Below, in pieces: positions 54,820 to 63,717 of a stretch of 64,000 nucleotides of DNA (positions are counted from its first letter, which is position 1; every line of letters begins with the position of its first letter). A program made the translations under genes and the position numbers. The stretch comes from Pseudobutyrivibrio sp. (lineage in GTDB: Bacteria; Bacillota; Clostridia; Lachnospirales; Lachnospiraceae). The DNA is taken from positions 122,320-186,319 of the forward strand of contig JAFYYR010000004.1 in the NCBI GenBank assembly GCA_017557435.1. Reading direction: 5' to 3'. Below the pieces are notes generated by a model that searched no databases, was not told where the DNA came from, and was given only the letters and a program-made list of their open reading frames with translations.

Positions 54820-55320
54820 CTACAGAATAACCACATCATCTGTACCACGGCTAAGTCCTGTAAGACCTGTACGTGCAAGCTCTAAAATATCGTATGCTCC
54901 AAGCATATCTAAGAACGCCTCAAGCTTATCCTGATTTCCTGTAACCTCAAGAATCATAGAATCGTGTGTGACATCAACAACCTTGCCATGGAAAATCTCT
55001 ACGATAGTAAGAACGTCCTGTCTCTCCATATTAGTAGCCGAAATCTTAACAAGCATAAGCTCTCTCTTAACAGACATGCCGTGTTCAAGCACCTTAACAT
55101 CTACAACTTCTGTAAGTTTTGAAACCTGCTTTTCAATCTGCTCGAGAATCATCTCATCTCCATGTGTTACTATAGTAACTCTAGTGTACCTAGGGTCTGC
55201 TGTAACACCCGCTGAAAAACTATCGATGTTGTAACCTCTGCGTGAAAATAAGCCAGAAATGCGACTTGTAAGACCTGGTGTGTTCTCTACAAGAATAGAT
55301 AGAACCTTCTTAGACTCCAT
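54820..55320 (-). CDS. ilvN: Acetolactate synthase small (regulatory) subunit
   Basis: 166 residues from the ATG at 55320 (AGGAG eleven bases upstream; a GTG twelve codons earlier would add an unrelated hydrophobic stretch). The ACT domain opens KVLSILVENTPGLTSRISGLFSRRGYNIDSFSAG, typical of IlvH/IlvN, with a C-terminal ACT-like half. It mediates valine feedback on the catalytic subunit. The catalytic subunit IlvB is not adjacent, which is unusual. Confidence 0.94.
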   Translation of the reverse strand: MESKKVLSILVENTPGLTSRISGLFSRRGYNIDSFSAGVTADPRYTRVTIVTHGDEMILEQIEKQVSKLTEVVDVKVLEHGMSVKRELMLVKISATNMERQDVLTIVEIFHGKVVDVTHDSMILEVTGNQDKLEAFLDMLGAYDILELARTGLTGLSRGTDDVVIL

Positions 55321-55464
55321 AAATAAATATACTCCTAACAACAAAAAATTTTCCACTTTAGTGGTTTACAGTATAAAATCATTAAAGAAATTCTATCACA
55401 AACAAATACAATGTCAACCCAAATATAATCCAAATATAAAAAAGACTTAATAATATGCATAAAC

Positions 55465-55496
55465 AAAAAAGCTCCGCCACTTAAAGGTGGCGAAGC
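55465..55496 (-). terminator. Terminator of the Sfp-type transferase gene
   Basis: A stem GCTTCGCCAC/GTGGCGGAGC (one mismatch, 55471-55496) followed by six T residues on the minus strand. Confidence 0.87.
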
Positions 55497-55510
55497 CCTA
55501 TAAATTTCAC

Positions 55511-56167
55511 TTAATAGTATTTACCATCGTAAGGATTAAATAGCCCCATCTGAATCGGCTGTCTGTTATCCTCATAACATAATGTAATATAAAAATCTCT
55601 AAATTCAAATCCCTGTTTAGTCCATTCTATTTTGCCTTTTTCACAGTCACAATACTCGCTGTAATCAACCCACTGAAGAACCTGCATTAGAGGTCTATCC
55701 ATCATCTTGCTGGTGGCCTCCTTAAATGTCCACACCTCGGTAAACTTTTTATTTAGCTCATTCTTCTTAACTGATTCTAAGTATTCAAGATCATATTTGG
55801 TAAAAAACCTTTTTACAAGGTCCGGGTCATAAGGTCTAATTCGCTCCACATCTATTCCAACAGGCTTGTCAGAAATAGCTGCAACTGCAAAGAAATTAGA
55901 ATGGGAAATACTGAACTCCACATTTTTAGGCTGAATAAAAATTGGCTTACCCTGGGATGTGGTTGAATAAACGTAAGGTCGTTGGATGTGATTCTCCCAA
56001 AGGAGCTTTTCAAGAAGATGCGCAGCACCCAAACGCTCACACTTTCCCTTAAGAGTTTTGGCCTCGTCAACATGAGCCCTTCTCTGCGGACTAATCATGT
56101 CATAGACTTCGTCAAATATAAAAGGATTTTGTAGTGGTTCACAATTGTACGCTGCCGCCTTTATCAT
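55511..56167 (-). CDS. 4'-phosphopantetheinyl transferase (Sfp-like)
   Basis: 218 residues in two pseudo-symmetric halves. Motifs are FSISHSNFFAVAAIS, the Mg-binding GIDVERIRPYD and FTEVWTFKEATSKMM, which correspond to the conserved SHS, GIDxE and WxxKEA of Sfp/Sfp-like enzymes. It activates carrier proteins by adding phosphopantetheine from CoA. No NRPS, PKS or acyl carrier gene is in the window, so its target is elsewhere. Confidence 0.88.
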   Translation of the reverse strand: MIKAAAYNCEPLQNPFIFDEVYDMISPQRRAHVDEAKTLKGKCERLGAAHLLEKLLWENHIQRPYVYSTTSQGKPIFIQPKNVEFSISHSNFFAVAAISDKPVGIDVERIRPYDPDLVKRFFTKYDLEYLESVKKNELNKKFTEVWTFKEATSKMMDRPLMQVLQWVDYSEYCDCEKGKIEWTKQGFEFRDFYITLCYEDNRQPIQMGLFNPYDGKYY

Positions 56168-56275
56168 AATTCATCCCCCGTGATTAACTCTAATAATATG
56201 ATATCACAATGAAAAATAAGTATGGTAAAATTAAGAAGAATTAAGAAACTTTTCACACTTATAAAGAGGCAAGTT

Positions 56276-57439
56276 ATGAAAATACTTATATTTGAAATGA
56301 AAACTGTTTGCTATAATTCATATCTTTATTTTGGAGATGCCCTAGGGGCCGCACTGACATCCCTTGGACACAGTGTTGAATACTTTAAAATTGACGAGGA
56401 TGCACTTGATGATTTGGAAAAATATGTAGGCACATCCTATGATCTTCTTATTGATTTTAATTCAGACTTACCTCGAGCTCTCATGGATGATGATTCTTAC
56501 TTTTTAGACCATGTAGATGCCCCATTTTTCGATGTGATTTTAGATCACCCACTCTACCACCACGATACACTTAAAAACAAACTTAAGAACTTCCATGTAG
56601 TCTGTCTTGACGCTAGACATAGAGACTACATTTTAAAATACTATCCACATATCAAATCAGTCACTGTCACACCTATGACAGGGGAGCTTGCATTTGGCCA
56701 TGATAAAATTGACTGGGATAATTTCAAAAACCGTCAATACGATATTATTTTTTCAGGCACCTACACAGATCCTACCAGGATAGAGACCGCCATAAATAAA
56801 ATGCCTGATTTAATTAGTAATAACGTATATGAGCTTATTGATATGATGAAGGCTGACAACAGCCTTACTATAGAAGATGCAGTTGATAGACTTGCTGAAA
56901 ATGAATTTTACGACTATATCAATTCCGACAAGCCACTACACACTCAGATATTCTATTTAGCTGATACGTATATACGATGTATCAACCGAAAAAAGCTAGT
57001 TCAGGCTCTAGATAGATGCGACTGTCAAATGCATCTATTTGGTGGCCTATGGGAAGAATTAGAGCTTAAAAACGCAGTCCTTCATAAAGAAATACCATTT
57101 AATCTCACATTCACCATATTTGCCAAGTCAAAAATATCAGTAAATATAATGCCTGGATTTAAAGCAGGCAGCCATGACAGAGTTTTTTCTGCCCAATTAA
57201 ATGGTGCTGTAAGCCTTACTGACCCTACCACATTATTACTTAACGAATATAAGGATAATAAAGACATTCTCTTTTTTGATTTGGATAATATAGACTTTGT
57301 TACAGAAAAAATAAATAGCTCTCTAAAAGATGTAGAAGGCCTTAAAAAAATAGCCCAAGCAGGCTATGAGATTGCATCTCATAATCATACTTGGACCAAT
57401 ATTGCAAATGTAATAATAAGCGCTCTCAAAAAGGATTAA
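56276..57439 (+). CDS. CgeB/YkvP-like glycosyltransferase
   Basis: 387 residues from the ATG at 56276 (AGAGG six bases upstream; an ATG 18 codons earlier adds a basic stretch and lacks a clear ribosome site). The N-terminus KILIFEMKTVCYNSYLYFGDAL and the C-terminal region FAKSKISVNIMPGFKAGSHDRVFSAQLNGAVSLTD...LFFDLDN match the GT-B family PF13524 named after spore-maturation protein CgeB. Such enzymes often decorate surface structures or flagellin. The donor and acceptor are unknown. Its 3' end overlaps the convergent aldolase gene by four bases. Confidence 0.75.
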   Translation: MKILIFEMKTVCYNSYLYFGDALGAALTSLGHSVEYFKIDEDALDDLEKYVGTSYDLLIDFNSDLPRALMDDDSYFLDHVDAPFFDVILDHPLYHHDTLKNKLKNFHVVCLDARHRDYILKYYPHIKSVTVTPMTGELAFGHDKIDWDNFKNRQYDIIFSGTYTDPTRIETAINKMPDLISNNVYELIDMMKADNSLTIEDAVDRLAENEFYDYINSDKPLHTQIFYLADTYIRCINRKKLVQALDRCDCQMHLFGGLWEELELKNAVLHKEIPFNLTFTIFAKSKISVNIMPGFKAGSHDRVFSAQLNGAVSLTDPTTLLLNEYKDNKDILFFDLDNIDFVTEKINSSLKDVEGLKKIAQAGYEIASHNHTWTNIANVIISALKKD

Positions 57440-58410
57440 TCTAAATTAAGCATCTCCTGATAGAATGCAAAGTAATCCTTTCTAGCCTGCTTAGTAAATT
57501 CGATAGCAGTTCTAGGATGCTGATTTAATAAACCTGTTGTAAGATACTGCATATCGTATCCCCATACAACACCCTGCTCCTTGAGAGGCATCATATAGTC
57601 TTCTACGAATTTAATAGCATATCTCTCTTTATATTTAGGATTCTTAAGGAAGCCCAAAAGGAGCTCCATAGCACAGTTACCTGCTCCACGTCCCATAGCA
57701 TTATATGTAGCATCAAGATAATCTACATTATCACCGCATGCCTCGATAGTATTAGCGAATGCAAGCTTCTGATTATCGTGAGCATGCATACCTACCTTTT
57801 TGCCATATTTAGCAGCTGCATTACAGTATAAATCTGCAATTCTCTCAATCTGTTCTGGATACAATGAGCCATAGCTATCTACAATGTAAACACATGAGAT
57901 AGGTGTCTGGCATACAATATCAAGAGCCGCCTGAATATCTTCCTTAGAAGAAGTAGATATAGCCATAATATTACATGTAGTCTCATATCCCTTCTTATCA
58001 GCATCCTCAATCATCTCTACTGCACCAGGAAGCTGATGTAAATAAGTAGCTACACGAATTAAATCTACAGGGCTCTCCGCCTTTGGATGAATATCTTCCT
58101 TATAGTTACATCTTCCAACATCTGCCATAATGGCAATCTTAAGATCTGTGTCGTTATCACCAACAATTTTTCTAATATATTCATCAGATGAAAACTTCCA
58201 TGGTCCAAATTTTGACTCATCGAACTGTTCCTTATCAGCACGATAACCCATCTCCATGTAGTCGACTCCTGCCTTGATATTAGTTAAATAAAGAGCCTTT
58301 GCAAACTCATCAGAAAAATAAAAGTCATTAACAAGACCTCCATCTCTAAGTGTTGCATCAACTACACGTATGCTCTCTCGTACCTCGAGAAGCTTTGAAA
58401 CCTCTTTCAT
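57436..58410 (-). CDS. HMGL-like aldolase (4-hydroxy-2-oxovalerate aldolase-type)
   Basis: 324 residues from the ATG at 58410, which has GGAGG seven bases upstream; a longer in-frame start would add hydrophobic residues unlike the family. The TIM-barrel motif is RVVDATLRDGGLVNDFYFSD with metal-binding Asp, and MHAHDNQKLAFANTIEA supplies the metal-binding His pair. YIVDSYGSLYPEQI and ATYNAMGRGAGNCAMELLL are typical of HMG-CoA lyase/DmpG relatives. The DmpG dehydrogenase partner is not present, so the substrate may differ; some homologues sit in polysaccharide loci. Confidence 0.78.
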   Translation of the reverse strand: MKEVSKLLEVRESIRVVDATLRDGGLVNDFYFSDEFAKALYLTNIKAGVDYMEMGYRADKEQFDESKFGPWKFSSDEYIRKIVGDNDTDLKIAIMADVGRCNYKEDIHPKAESPVDLIRVATYLHQLPGAVEMIEDADKKGYETTCNIMAISTSSKEDIQAALDIVCQTPISCVYIVDSYGSLYPEQIERIADLYCNAAAKYGKKVGMHAHDNQKLAFANTIEACGDNVDYLDATYNAMGRGAGNCAMELLLGFLKNPKYKERYAIKFVEDYMMPLKEQGVVWGYDMQYLTTGLLNQHPRTAIEFTKQARKDYFAFYQEMLNLD

Positions 58411-58464
58411 CTTATGTCCTCCATTCACTTTAGCGATTAAAAGCATTAAAGCGATTATACGACT

Positions 58465-58536
58465 AAAAAACCCATTAGTCAATGCTCATTTTCCCCAGCC
58501 TATAAGGCCAGGGAAAAGAAACACTGCAAATGGGTT
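58465..58536 (-). terminator. Compound terminator of the first chemoreceptor gene
   Basis: On the minus strand an outer stem AACCCATT/AATGGGTT frames an inner hairpin (58489-58517) and is followed by a T-run. It starts two bases after the stop codon of the gene. Confidence 0.75.
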
Positions 58537-58537
58537 A

Positions 58538-60331
58538 TTAAACAACTTCAAATTTCATTGTGCTTTCACTTAACTGCTTAGTGACAATACCGTTTTGATC
58601 CATAGCATCTGTAATGCCCTGAATCTCACTAACAATTGTTGTGGATGCTGTAGCTGACATATTAATAGCATATGAGCTCTCCTGAAGAGAATTAGCAATA
58701 TCCTCAATTCTAACTGACATTGCATCCATAACCTCGTTAAGCTTATTAGCCTTATCTGTATATGAGCTAAGCATTTCATCGATTACTGAAGCAGTATCTT
58801 CGAACTTAGCACCTGTCTCTACAAATGCATCATAATCTGTTAATACATTCTCATTGATAAAGCTAATAACCTGAATAGCATTATCAGAGAGTTCCTTAAC
58901 TGCAGTAGTAACTCTAGCAGAAATCTCCTGAATATTACCAGCTGCATCACGGGAATTAGCAGCAAGCTTACTAATCTCATCAGCAACTACAGCAAATCCT
59001 CTACCAGCCTCACCTGCACGAGCAGCCTCGATTGAAGCATTAAGTGCAAGCAAGTTAGTCTGACTTGCAATATCAAGGATATCATTAGTCAAATCACTAA
59101 TCTGATTAACCTGCTCTGACTCCTTAACAGATGCCTCAAGCACTTTAGATAATTCCTCGATTTTAGCACCTGTGCTGTCCTTTTTATCTGCGGCATCCTT
59201 CTTAATTGTATCAGCCTCAGACTTGATTAATTCAGCTTTTTCAGCACCATTTTGTGATTCACTATAAATAGCGTCTGTAGCCTCTCTAACAAGCTTAAGC
59301 TTATCCTCTAAGTCAACAGTAGAATTCGCAACATTTTCCATTGAAGCAACAAGCTCTTCCATGGCTGCTGAAGTGTTAGTTACATTATCACTTGTGCTCT
59401 TAATCTTCTCCATTACCTTATCAGATGATGTAGAAAGTACAGCTGCACCGCTTTTTACATCCTTGATTACATTCTGTAAAGTCTCAATGAAAAGATTAAT
59501 ATTATTGCGGACCATAGCAAGTTCTGTTTTGGTCTTAGTATTAATGCGGGAGGTCAAGTCTCCTGTGCCATTATTAATGTTGTTAACAATAGTCTGAAGC
59601 TCATTAGACATACCCTTAATTACTTTATTAACTCTAAGATTTGTCAAAATAAAGCTAAAGATAATCAAGAGAAGAACAACACCCATAACTATATAACCCT
59701 GTACAGATACCTGATTGATATACATAGTCATATATGAAGCAAAACCATCATTCAATCCAACAATAGCCTGATCAACCAAATCAAGAGATTGGTATACAGC
59801 ATCCAAGGACCAGTTATAGTTATTTGAATAAAGAACAACAGCCTCTTTCATTTCACGATTGTATAAAAATTTCTGAAGGCTTCCAGCTTTGGCTTTGTAA
59901 TCAGCAACATTGTCTCTTAAATCACTGATAATCTGCTGTCCATCATCAATATTAGTTATTATAAGACATGTATCAAGATACTCAAGTCTTGCCTCAGTAT
60001 CTGCCATGTACTTGTCGAATTCCTGAAACTCTGCAGGAATTACAACTGCTCCAGCCTGAGCCTTTCCCATGTATCTGTTGATTTCTGCAGAAATATGGAT
60101 AATATCCTCTTTTAATGCAGAGGCCTCAGTAGAACACTTTAATTGATTTTCACTAGCTAAAAGCGCCTGACCTTTAACGCTGTTCATTGCAAAATGCGAA
60201 CTGATAACATAAGCAATAAACGCCGCTAAAATAACTAAATATACTGCTACATTTTGAAAAACTATAGATTGAATAAATTTTCCATCTCGCTCCCCTTTAA
60301 GTCCTCTTCTAGAGGATTTTTTTCTTCCCAT
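58538..60331 (-). CDS. Methyl-accepting chemotaxis protein
   Basis: 597 residues from the ATG at 60331 (GGAAGGG six bases upstream; a longer frame start at 60376 has no good site). A basic N-terminus, a membrane helix (about 25-47), an external four-helix-bundle-like sensor (about 50-190), a second helix (about 195-218), HAMP, and a long signalling coiled coil with the hairpin tip [45 protein letters not shown]. The tip is the standard CheA/CheW-binding sequence. It is closely related to the receptor encoded at 60562. Confidence 0.93.
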   Translation of the reverse strand: MGRKKSSRRGLKGERDGKFIQSIVFQNVAVYLVILAAFIAYVISSHFAMNSVKGQALLASENQLKCSTEASALKEDIIHISAEINRYMGKAQAGAVVIPAEFQEFDKYMADTEARLEYLDTCLIITNIDDGQQIISDLRDNVADYKAKAGSLQKFLYNREMKEAVVLYSNNYNWSLDAVYQSLDLVDQAIVGLNDGFASYMTMYINQVSVQGYIVMGVVLLLIIFSFILTNLRVNKVIKGMSNELQTIVNNINNGTGDLTSRINTKTKTELAMVRNNINLFIETLQNVIKDVKSGAAVLSTSSDKVMEKIKSTSDNVTNTSAAMEELVASMENVANSTVDLEDKLKLVREATDAIYSESQNGAEKAELIKSEADTIKKDAADKKDSTGAKIEELSKVLEASVKESEQVNQISDLTNDILDIASQTNLLALNASIEAARAGEAGRGFAVVADEISKLAANSRDAAGNIQEISARVTTAVKELSDNAIQVISFINENVLTDYDAFVETGAKFEDTASVIDEMLSSYTDKANKLNEVMDAMSVRIEDIANSLQESSYAINMSATASTTIVSEIQGITDAMDQNGIVTKQLSESTMKFEVV

Positions 60332-60409
60332 TATTATCCCTTCCTTTTCATAGATTTTGCGTTGTAATTTATTCAATATATATTCAATGTTATTAAATTG
60401 TACACTTTT

Positions 60410-60437
60410 ATAATCGGATATAAAAGCATTATTGTTA
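60410..60437 (-). promoter_or_regulatory. Possible sigma-28 (flagellar) promoter of the first chemoreceptor gene
   Basis: On the minus strand CCGATTAT (60417-60410) resembles the sigma-D/sigma-28 -10 box CCGATAT, and TAAC lies 16 bases upstream (60437-60434) where TAAA is expected. Chemoreceptors are common members of that regulon, which supports the reading. Confidence 0.3.
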
Positions 60438-60510
60438 ATTTTTTCTTGTGTTTTTTTGCATTTTATTAAAATATAACTTAAAAGACGGTATGTTTCTTAA
60501 CATTTTGCCT

Positions 60511-60545
60511 AAAAAAAGGCCCCTGGCTTTGTTGCCAAGGGCCTT
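60511..60545 (-). terminator. Terminator of the second chemoreceptor gene
   Basis: A 12-bp stem AAGGCCCTTGGC/GCCAGGGGCCTT (60516-60545) with a six-base loop, followed by seven T residues on the minus strand. Confidence 0.92.
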
Positions 60546-60561
60546 AAGTCATCTATATATA

Positions 60562-62421
60562 TTATACGATTTCAAATTTCTGGGTACTTGCATTTAATTG
60601 CTTTGTAACATCATTGTTCTGATCCATGGCATTATTAATACCCTGAATTTCTCCAACGATTTCAGTTGCTGCTGATGCTGATAGGTTGATAGCTTCAGAG
60701 CTTTCTGATACAGAAGAAGAAATAGTCTCTATACGAGTAGCCATCTCATTCATTACAGTATTAAGATTATCTGCTCTATCTCTAAAATTAACCAGCATCT
60801 CATCAATCATAGTTGCAGTATTCTCATATTTAACACCGGTTTCAACAAATGAATCGTAATCCGATAATACGTTTTCATTAATGAAATCAATAACCTGAAT
60901 AGCATTATCAGAAAGCGTCTTAACTGCAGCTGTAACTCTAGATGAAATCTCCTGGATGTTACCAGCTGTATCTCTTGAATTAGCTGCAAGGGAACTGATT
61001 TCATCAGCAACTACTGCGAATCCCTTACCAGCTTCACCAGCTCTTGCTGCCTCAATTGAAGCATTTAGTGCAAGCAAATTAGTCTGACTTGCAATATCAA
61101 GAATCTCATTAGTCAAATCACCAATCTGGTTAACCTGCTCTGATTCCTTAACAGATTCCTCAAGAACTTTGGCAAGCTCTTCCATCTTAGCACCGGTACT
61201 TTCCTTCTTGCTATTAGCCTCTCTCTTAATCAAATCAGCTTCATCCTTAATCTGATTTGCTTTTTCAGCCCCCTCAATTGCCTCTGCATCAATAGCTTTT
61301 GTAGCCTCTCTTACAGCATCCAAATTATCTGTAAGTGTGCCAGTTGTTGACGCTACATTTTCCATAGAAGCTGCCAGCTCTTCCATGGCTGCTGATGTAT
61401 TGGTAACATTATCACTTGCACTTTGAATCTTTAACATTACACTATCAGAAGAAGATGTAAGAACATTAGAACCATCCTTAACATCCTTGATAATTCCCTG
61501 CAATGTCTCTATAAACTGATTAATGCAATCAGTAACAAGAGCAAGTTCTGTCTTAGTCTTAGTATTAATACGTGTAGTCAAATCGCCCCTGCCCTTGTTT
61601 ATATTATTAATAAAGGCCTGAAGCTCATAGGAAATATTAAGAATTACTTTATTGATTCTTACGAAGCTAATGATAAATCCAACAATTACAAATGCAAGAA
61701 CAAAGCCAAGGACTATAAATGCCCTACCAATAGCCTGCTGCTTTTGTCCTTCAAGGTATGGAGCGAAATTGTGTCCCATCCATAAGATATCCTCATCACA
61801 CTTTGCTAAAGCTTCATTCATTGTATCAATTGAAACACCGTAATCGCCGCCGATTAACTGAACTGCTCCCATTATATCTCCAGCAATTATGTTATCTCTC
61901 ATCTGAATAGCATATCCTGAATATGCTGTTACAGCATCATTTAAGGCCCCAGTATCTTCCACACCAGTTGCACACTGCACCTGTAACATTTCATTGCCAG
62001 CAACATACTCAAGCTTCTGAAGCATTTCTTCATTATAGGCATCAAACATAGCAAAATCACTTGCTGACACTGACTGACCACCTTCTAGGGAGCCCATATA
62101 TCTATTGATTTCAGCTGTCATATGTACAGCATCAGTTTTAAGAACCGACATTTCATAAAGAAGATCTGTCTCAGCAACGCTACCACCTGAAGCCACTGAA
62201 ACTACATTTGTCATACCTGAATACCAGATATAAGCAAAAATAAGAAATGCAACAATTATAAGGCCATAAATAAGTCCGTTTTGAAATGATATTGTCTGGA
62301 AAAAATTACCCTTATTTTTCTTGACAACATTTGCAACAGCCTTGATGTTCTCCTTTTGCTCTTCAGAGAATTTCTCATCAATTTTGTTCTGTAATTCCTC
62401 TTTCATTTCTGCTTTCCCCAT
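60562..62421 (-). CDS. Methyl-accepting chemotaxis protein, paralogue of the first
   Basis: 619 residues. A cytoplasmic N-terminal extension of about 35 charged residues comes before the first membrane helix (about 50-68), then an external helical sensor (about 75-215), a second helix (about 230-252), HAMP with [17 protein letters not shown], and the signalling tip [45 protein letters not shown]. The signalling half is near-identical in layout to the neighbour and the sensor half differs, so the pair arose by duplication and probably sense different ligands. A TATAAT box lies about 60 bases upstream. Confidence 0.93.
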   Translation of the reverse strand: MGKAEMKEELQNKIDEKFSEEQKENIKAVANVVKKNKGNFFQTISFQNGLIYGLIIVAFLIFAYIWYSGMTNVVSVASGGSVAETDLLYEMSVLKTDAVHMTAEINRYMGSLEGGQSVSASDFAMFDAYNEEMLQKLEYVAGNEMLQVQCATGVEDTGALNDAVTAYSGYAIQMRDNIIAGDIMGAVQLIGGDYGVSIDTMNEALAKCDEDILWMGHNFAPYLEGQKQQAIGRAFIVLGFVLAFVIVGFIISFVRINKVILNISYELQAFINNINKGRGDLTTRINTKTKTELALVTDCINQFIETLQGIIKDVKDGSNVLTSSSDSVMLKIQSASDNVTNTSAAMEELAASMENVASTTGTLTDNLDAVREATKAIDAEAIEGAEKANQIKDEADLIKREANSKKESTGAKMEELAKVLEESVKESEQVNQIGDLTNEILDIASQTNLLALNASIEAARAGEAGKGFAVVADEISSLAANSRDTAGNIQEISSRVTAAVKTLSDNAIQVIDFINENVLSDYDSFVETGVKYENTATMIDEMLVNFRDRADNLNTVMNEMATRIETISSSVSESSEAINLSASAATEIVGEIQGINNAMDQNNDVTKQLNASTQKFEIV

Positions 62422-62540
62422 TGATTTACCCCCATCATTTGAAATCAGTCTTATAATCTACTGTAAAAACTATTATAACCTCTAGAAAAACAAAAATGAT
62501 TTATATCACAAATAATTCATTTATTTTTGCTTTTTTAATC

Positions 62541-62572
62541 AAAAAAACCCCTTGGCCTAAGCCAAGGGGTTT
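62541..62572 (-). terminator. Terminator downstream of the GGGtGRT gene and RNA element B
   Basis: A 12-bp perfect stem AAACCCCTTGGC/GCCAAGGGGTTT (62545-62572) with a four-base loop and seven T residues on the minus strand. Confidence 0.93.
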
Positions 62573-62595
62573 AATTACTAAATTTATTAGCGTGA

Positions 62596-62684
62596 ACCCG
62601 TCGCCCATCCAGGATTGCCTCAGGCAATGAGGGCGCGGGGTGAGAAACAGGTTCTTCCCAGCAAACTGGGCCCCTCCTATTTCT
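62596..62684 (-). ncRNA. Candidate structured RNA element, copy B (3' of the GGGtGRT gene)
   Basis: Same two-domain architecture as at 38190-38275. P1 AGAAATAGG (62684-62676) pairs with CCTGTTTCT (62651-62643) around a 24-base loop containing hairpin CCCAG-TTTG-CTGGG. P2 ACCCCGCGCCC (62641-62631) pairs with GGGCGACGGGT (62606-62596) with two internal mismatches, around hairpin ATTGCC-TCA-GGCAAT. It begins two bases after the upstream stop codon and is followed 23 bases later by a strong terminator, so it lies in a 3' UTR or is processed as a small RNA. Confidence 0.6.
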
Positions 62685-62686
62685 TC

Positions 62687-63697
62687 TTAAAACTTACCAG
62701 CAGTAGCAGCTTCCTCAACTGATACGGCTACAGCAACTGTAGCACCTACCATTGGGTTGTTACCCATACCGATAAGACCCATCATCTCAACGTGTGCAGG
62801 AACTGAAGATGAACCAGCGAACTGAGCATCTGAGTGCATACGTCCAAGAGTATCTGTCATACCGTATGAAGCAGGACCTGCTGCCATGTTATCTGGGTGA
62901 AGTGTACGACCTGTACCACCACCTGATGCAACTGAGAAGTACTTCTTACCAAGGTCTACGCACTCCTTCTTGTATGTACCAGCTACTGGATGCTGGAAAC
63001 GTGTAGGGTTTGTAGAGTTACCTGTGATAGAAACACCAACGTTCTCGTGGTGCATGATAGCAACACCTTCCTGAACATCATCAGCGCCGTAGCACTTAAC
63101 TGTTGCACGAAGACCATTAGAGTATGCCTTCTCAGAAACGATGTTAAGCTTAGCCTCTTTATAATCGTACTTTGTCTCAACAAATGTGAAACCGTTAATA
63201 CGTGAGATAATCTGTGCAGCGTCCTTACCAAGACCGTTAAGGATAACGCGAAGTGGCTTCTGGCGAACCTTGTTAGCCTTCTCAGCGATACCGATAGCAC
63301 CCTCAGCTGCAGCGAATGACTCGTGACCTGCGAGGAAGCAGAAGCACTCTGTCTCCTCCTCAAGGAGCATCTTACCAAGGTTACCATGTCCAAGACCTAC
63401 CTTACGGTGATCAGCAACAGAACCTGGAATACAGAAAGACTGAAGTCCCTCTCCGATTGCAGCAGCTGCATCAGCAGCCTTGCGGCAACCCTTCTTAATA
63501 GCGATTGCAGCGCCTACAGTGTAAGCCCAGCAAGCATTCTCAAAGCAGATAGGCTGAATCTTCTTTACCTGCTCGTATACATCAAGACCAGCGTCCTTTG
63601 TAATCTTCTCAGCTTCTTCGATTGAGCTGATACCGTACTTATTAAGAACTGCATTGATCTGATCAATTCTTCTTTCGTATGATTCAAATAAAGCCAT
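62687..63697 (-). CDS. GGGtGRT protein
   Basis: 336 residues of a highly conserved family named after its motif, visible here as VASGGGTGRTLHPDNMAAGPASYGM, with NPTRFQHPVAGTYKKE and SSSVPAHVEMMGLIGMGNNPMVGATVAVAVSVE also present. It is rich in Gly and Ala with no signal peptide. The family occurs almost only next to the NifU-like scaffold gene, as here, 20 bases upstream on the same strand. The function is not known; a role in a metal or iron-sulfur process is an inference from context. The strong GGAG before the ATG suggests high expression. Confidence 0.88.
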   Translation of the reverse strand: MALFESYERRIDQINAVLNKYGISSIEEAEKITKDAGLDVYEQVKKIQPICFENACWAYTVGAAIAIKKGCRKAADAAAAIGEGLQSFCIPGSVADHRKVGLGHGNLGKMLLEEETECFCFLAGHESFAAAEGAIGIAEKANKVRQKPLRVILNGLGKDAAQIISRINGFTFVETKYDYKEAKLNIVSEKAYSNGLRATVKCYGADDVQEGVAIMHHENVGVSITGNSTNPTRFQHPVAGTYKKECVDLGKKYFSVASGGGTGRTLHPDNMAAGPASYGMTDTLGRMHSDAQFAGSSSVPAHVEMMGLIGMGNNPMVGATVAVAVSVEEAATAGKF

Positions 63698-63717
63698 TTT
63701 ATTTCTCCTTTCCTATA

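Noticed and set aside
55321-55510. T-box or leader peptide upstream of ilvN
   Set aside because: No T-box core (AGGGTGGNACCGCG) or run of branched-chain codons is seen; only a terminator of the neighbouring gene is present.
62983-63393. Alternative minus-strand frame of 136 codons inside the GGGtGRT gene
   Set aside because: It lies out of frame inside a highly conserved protein and reads as Leu/Ser-rich noise.
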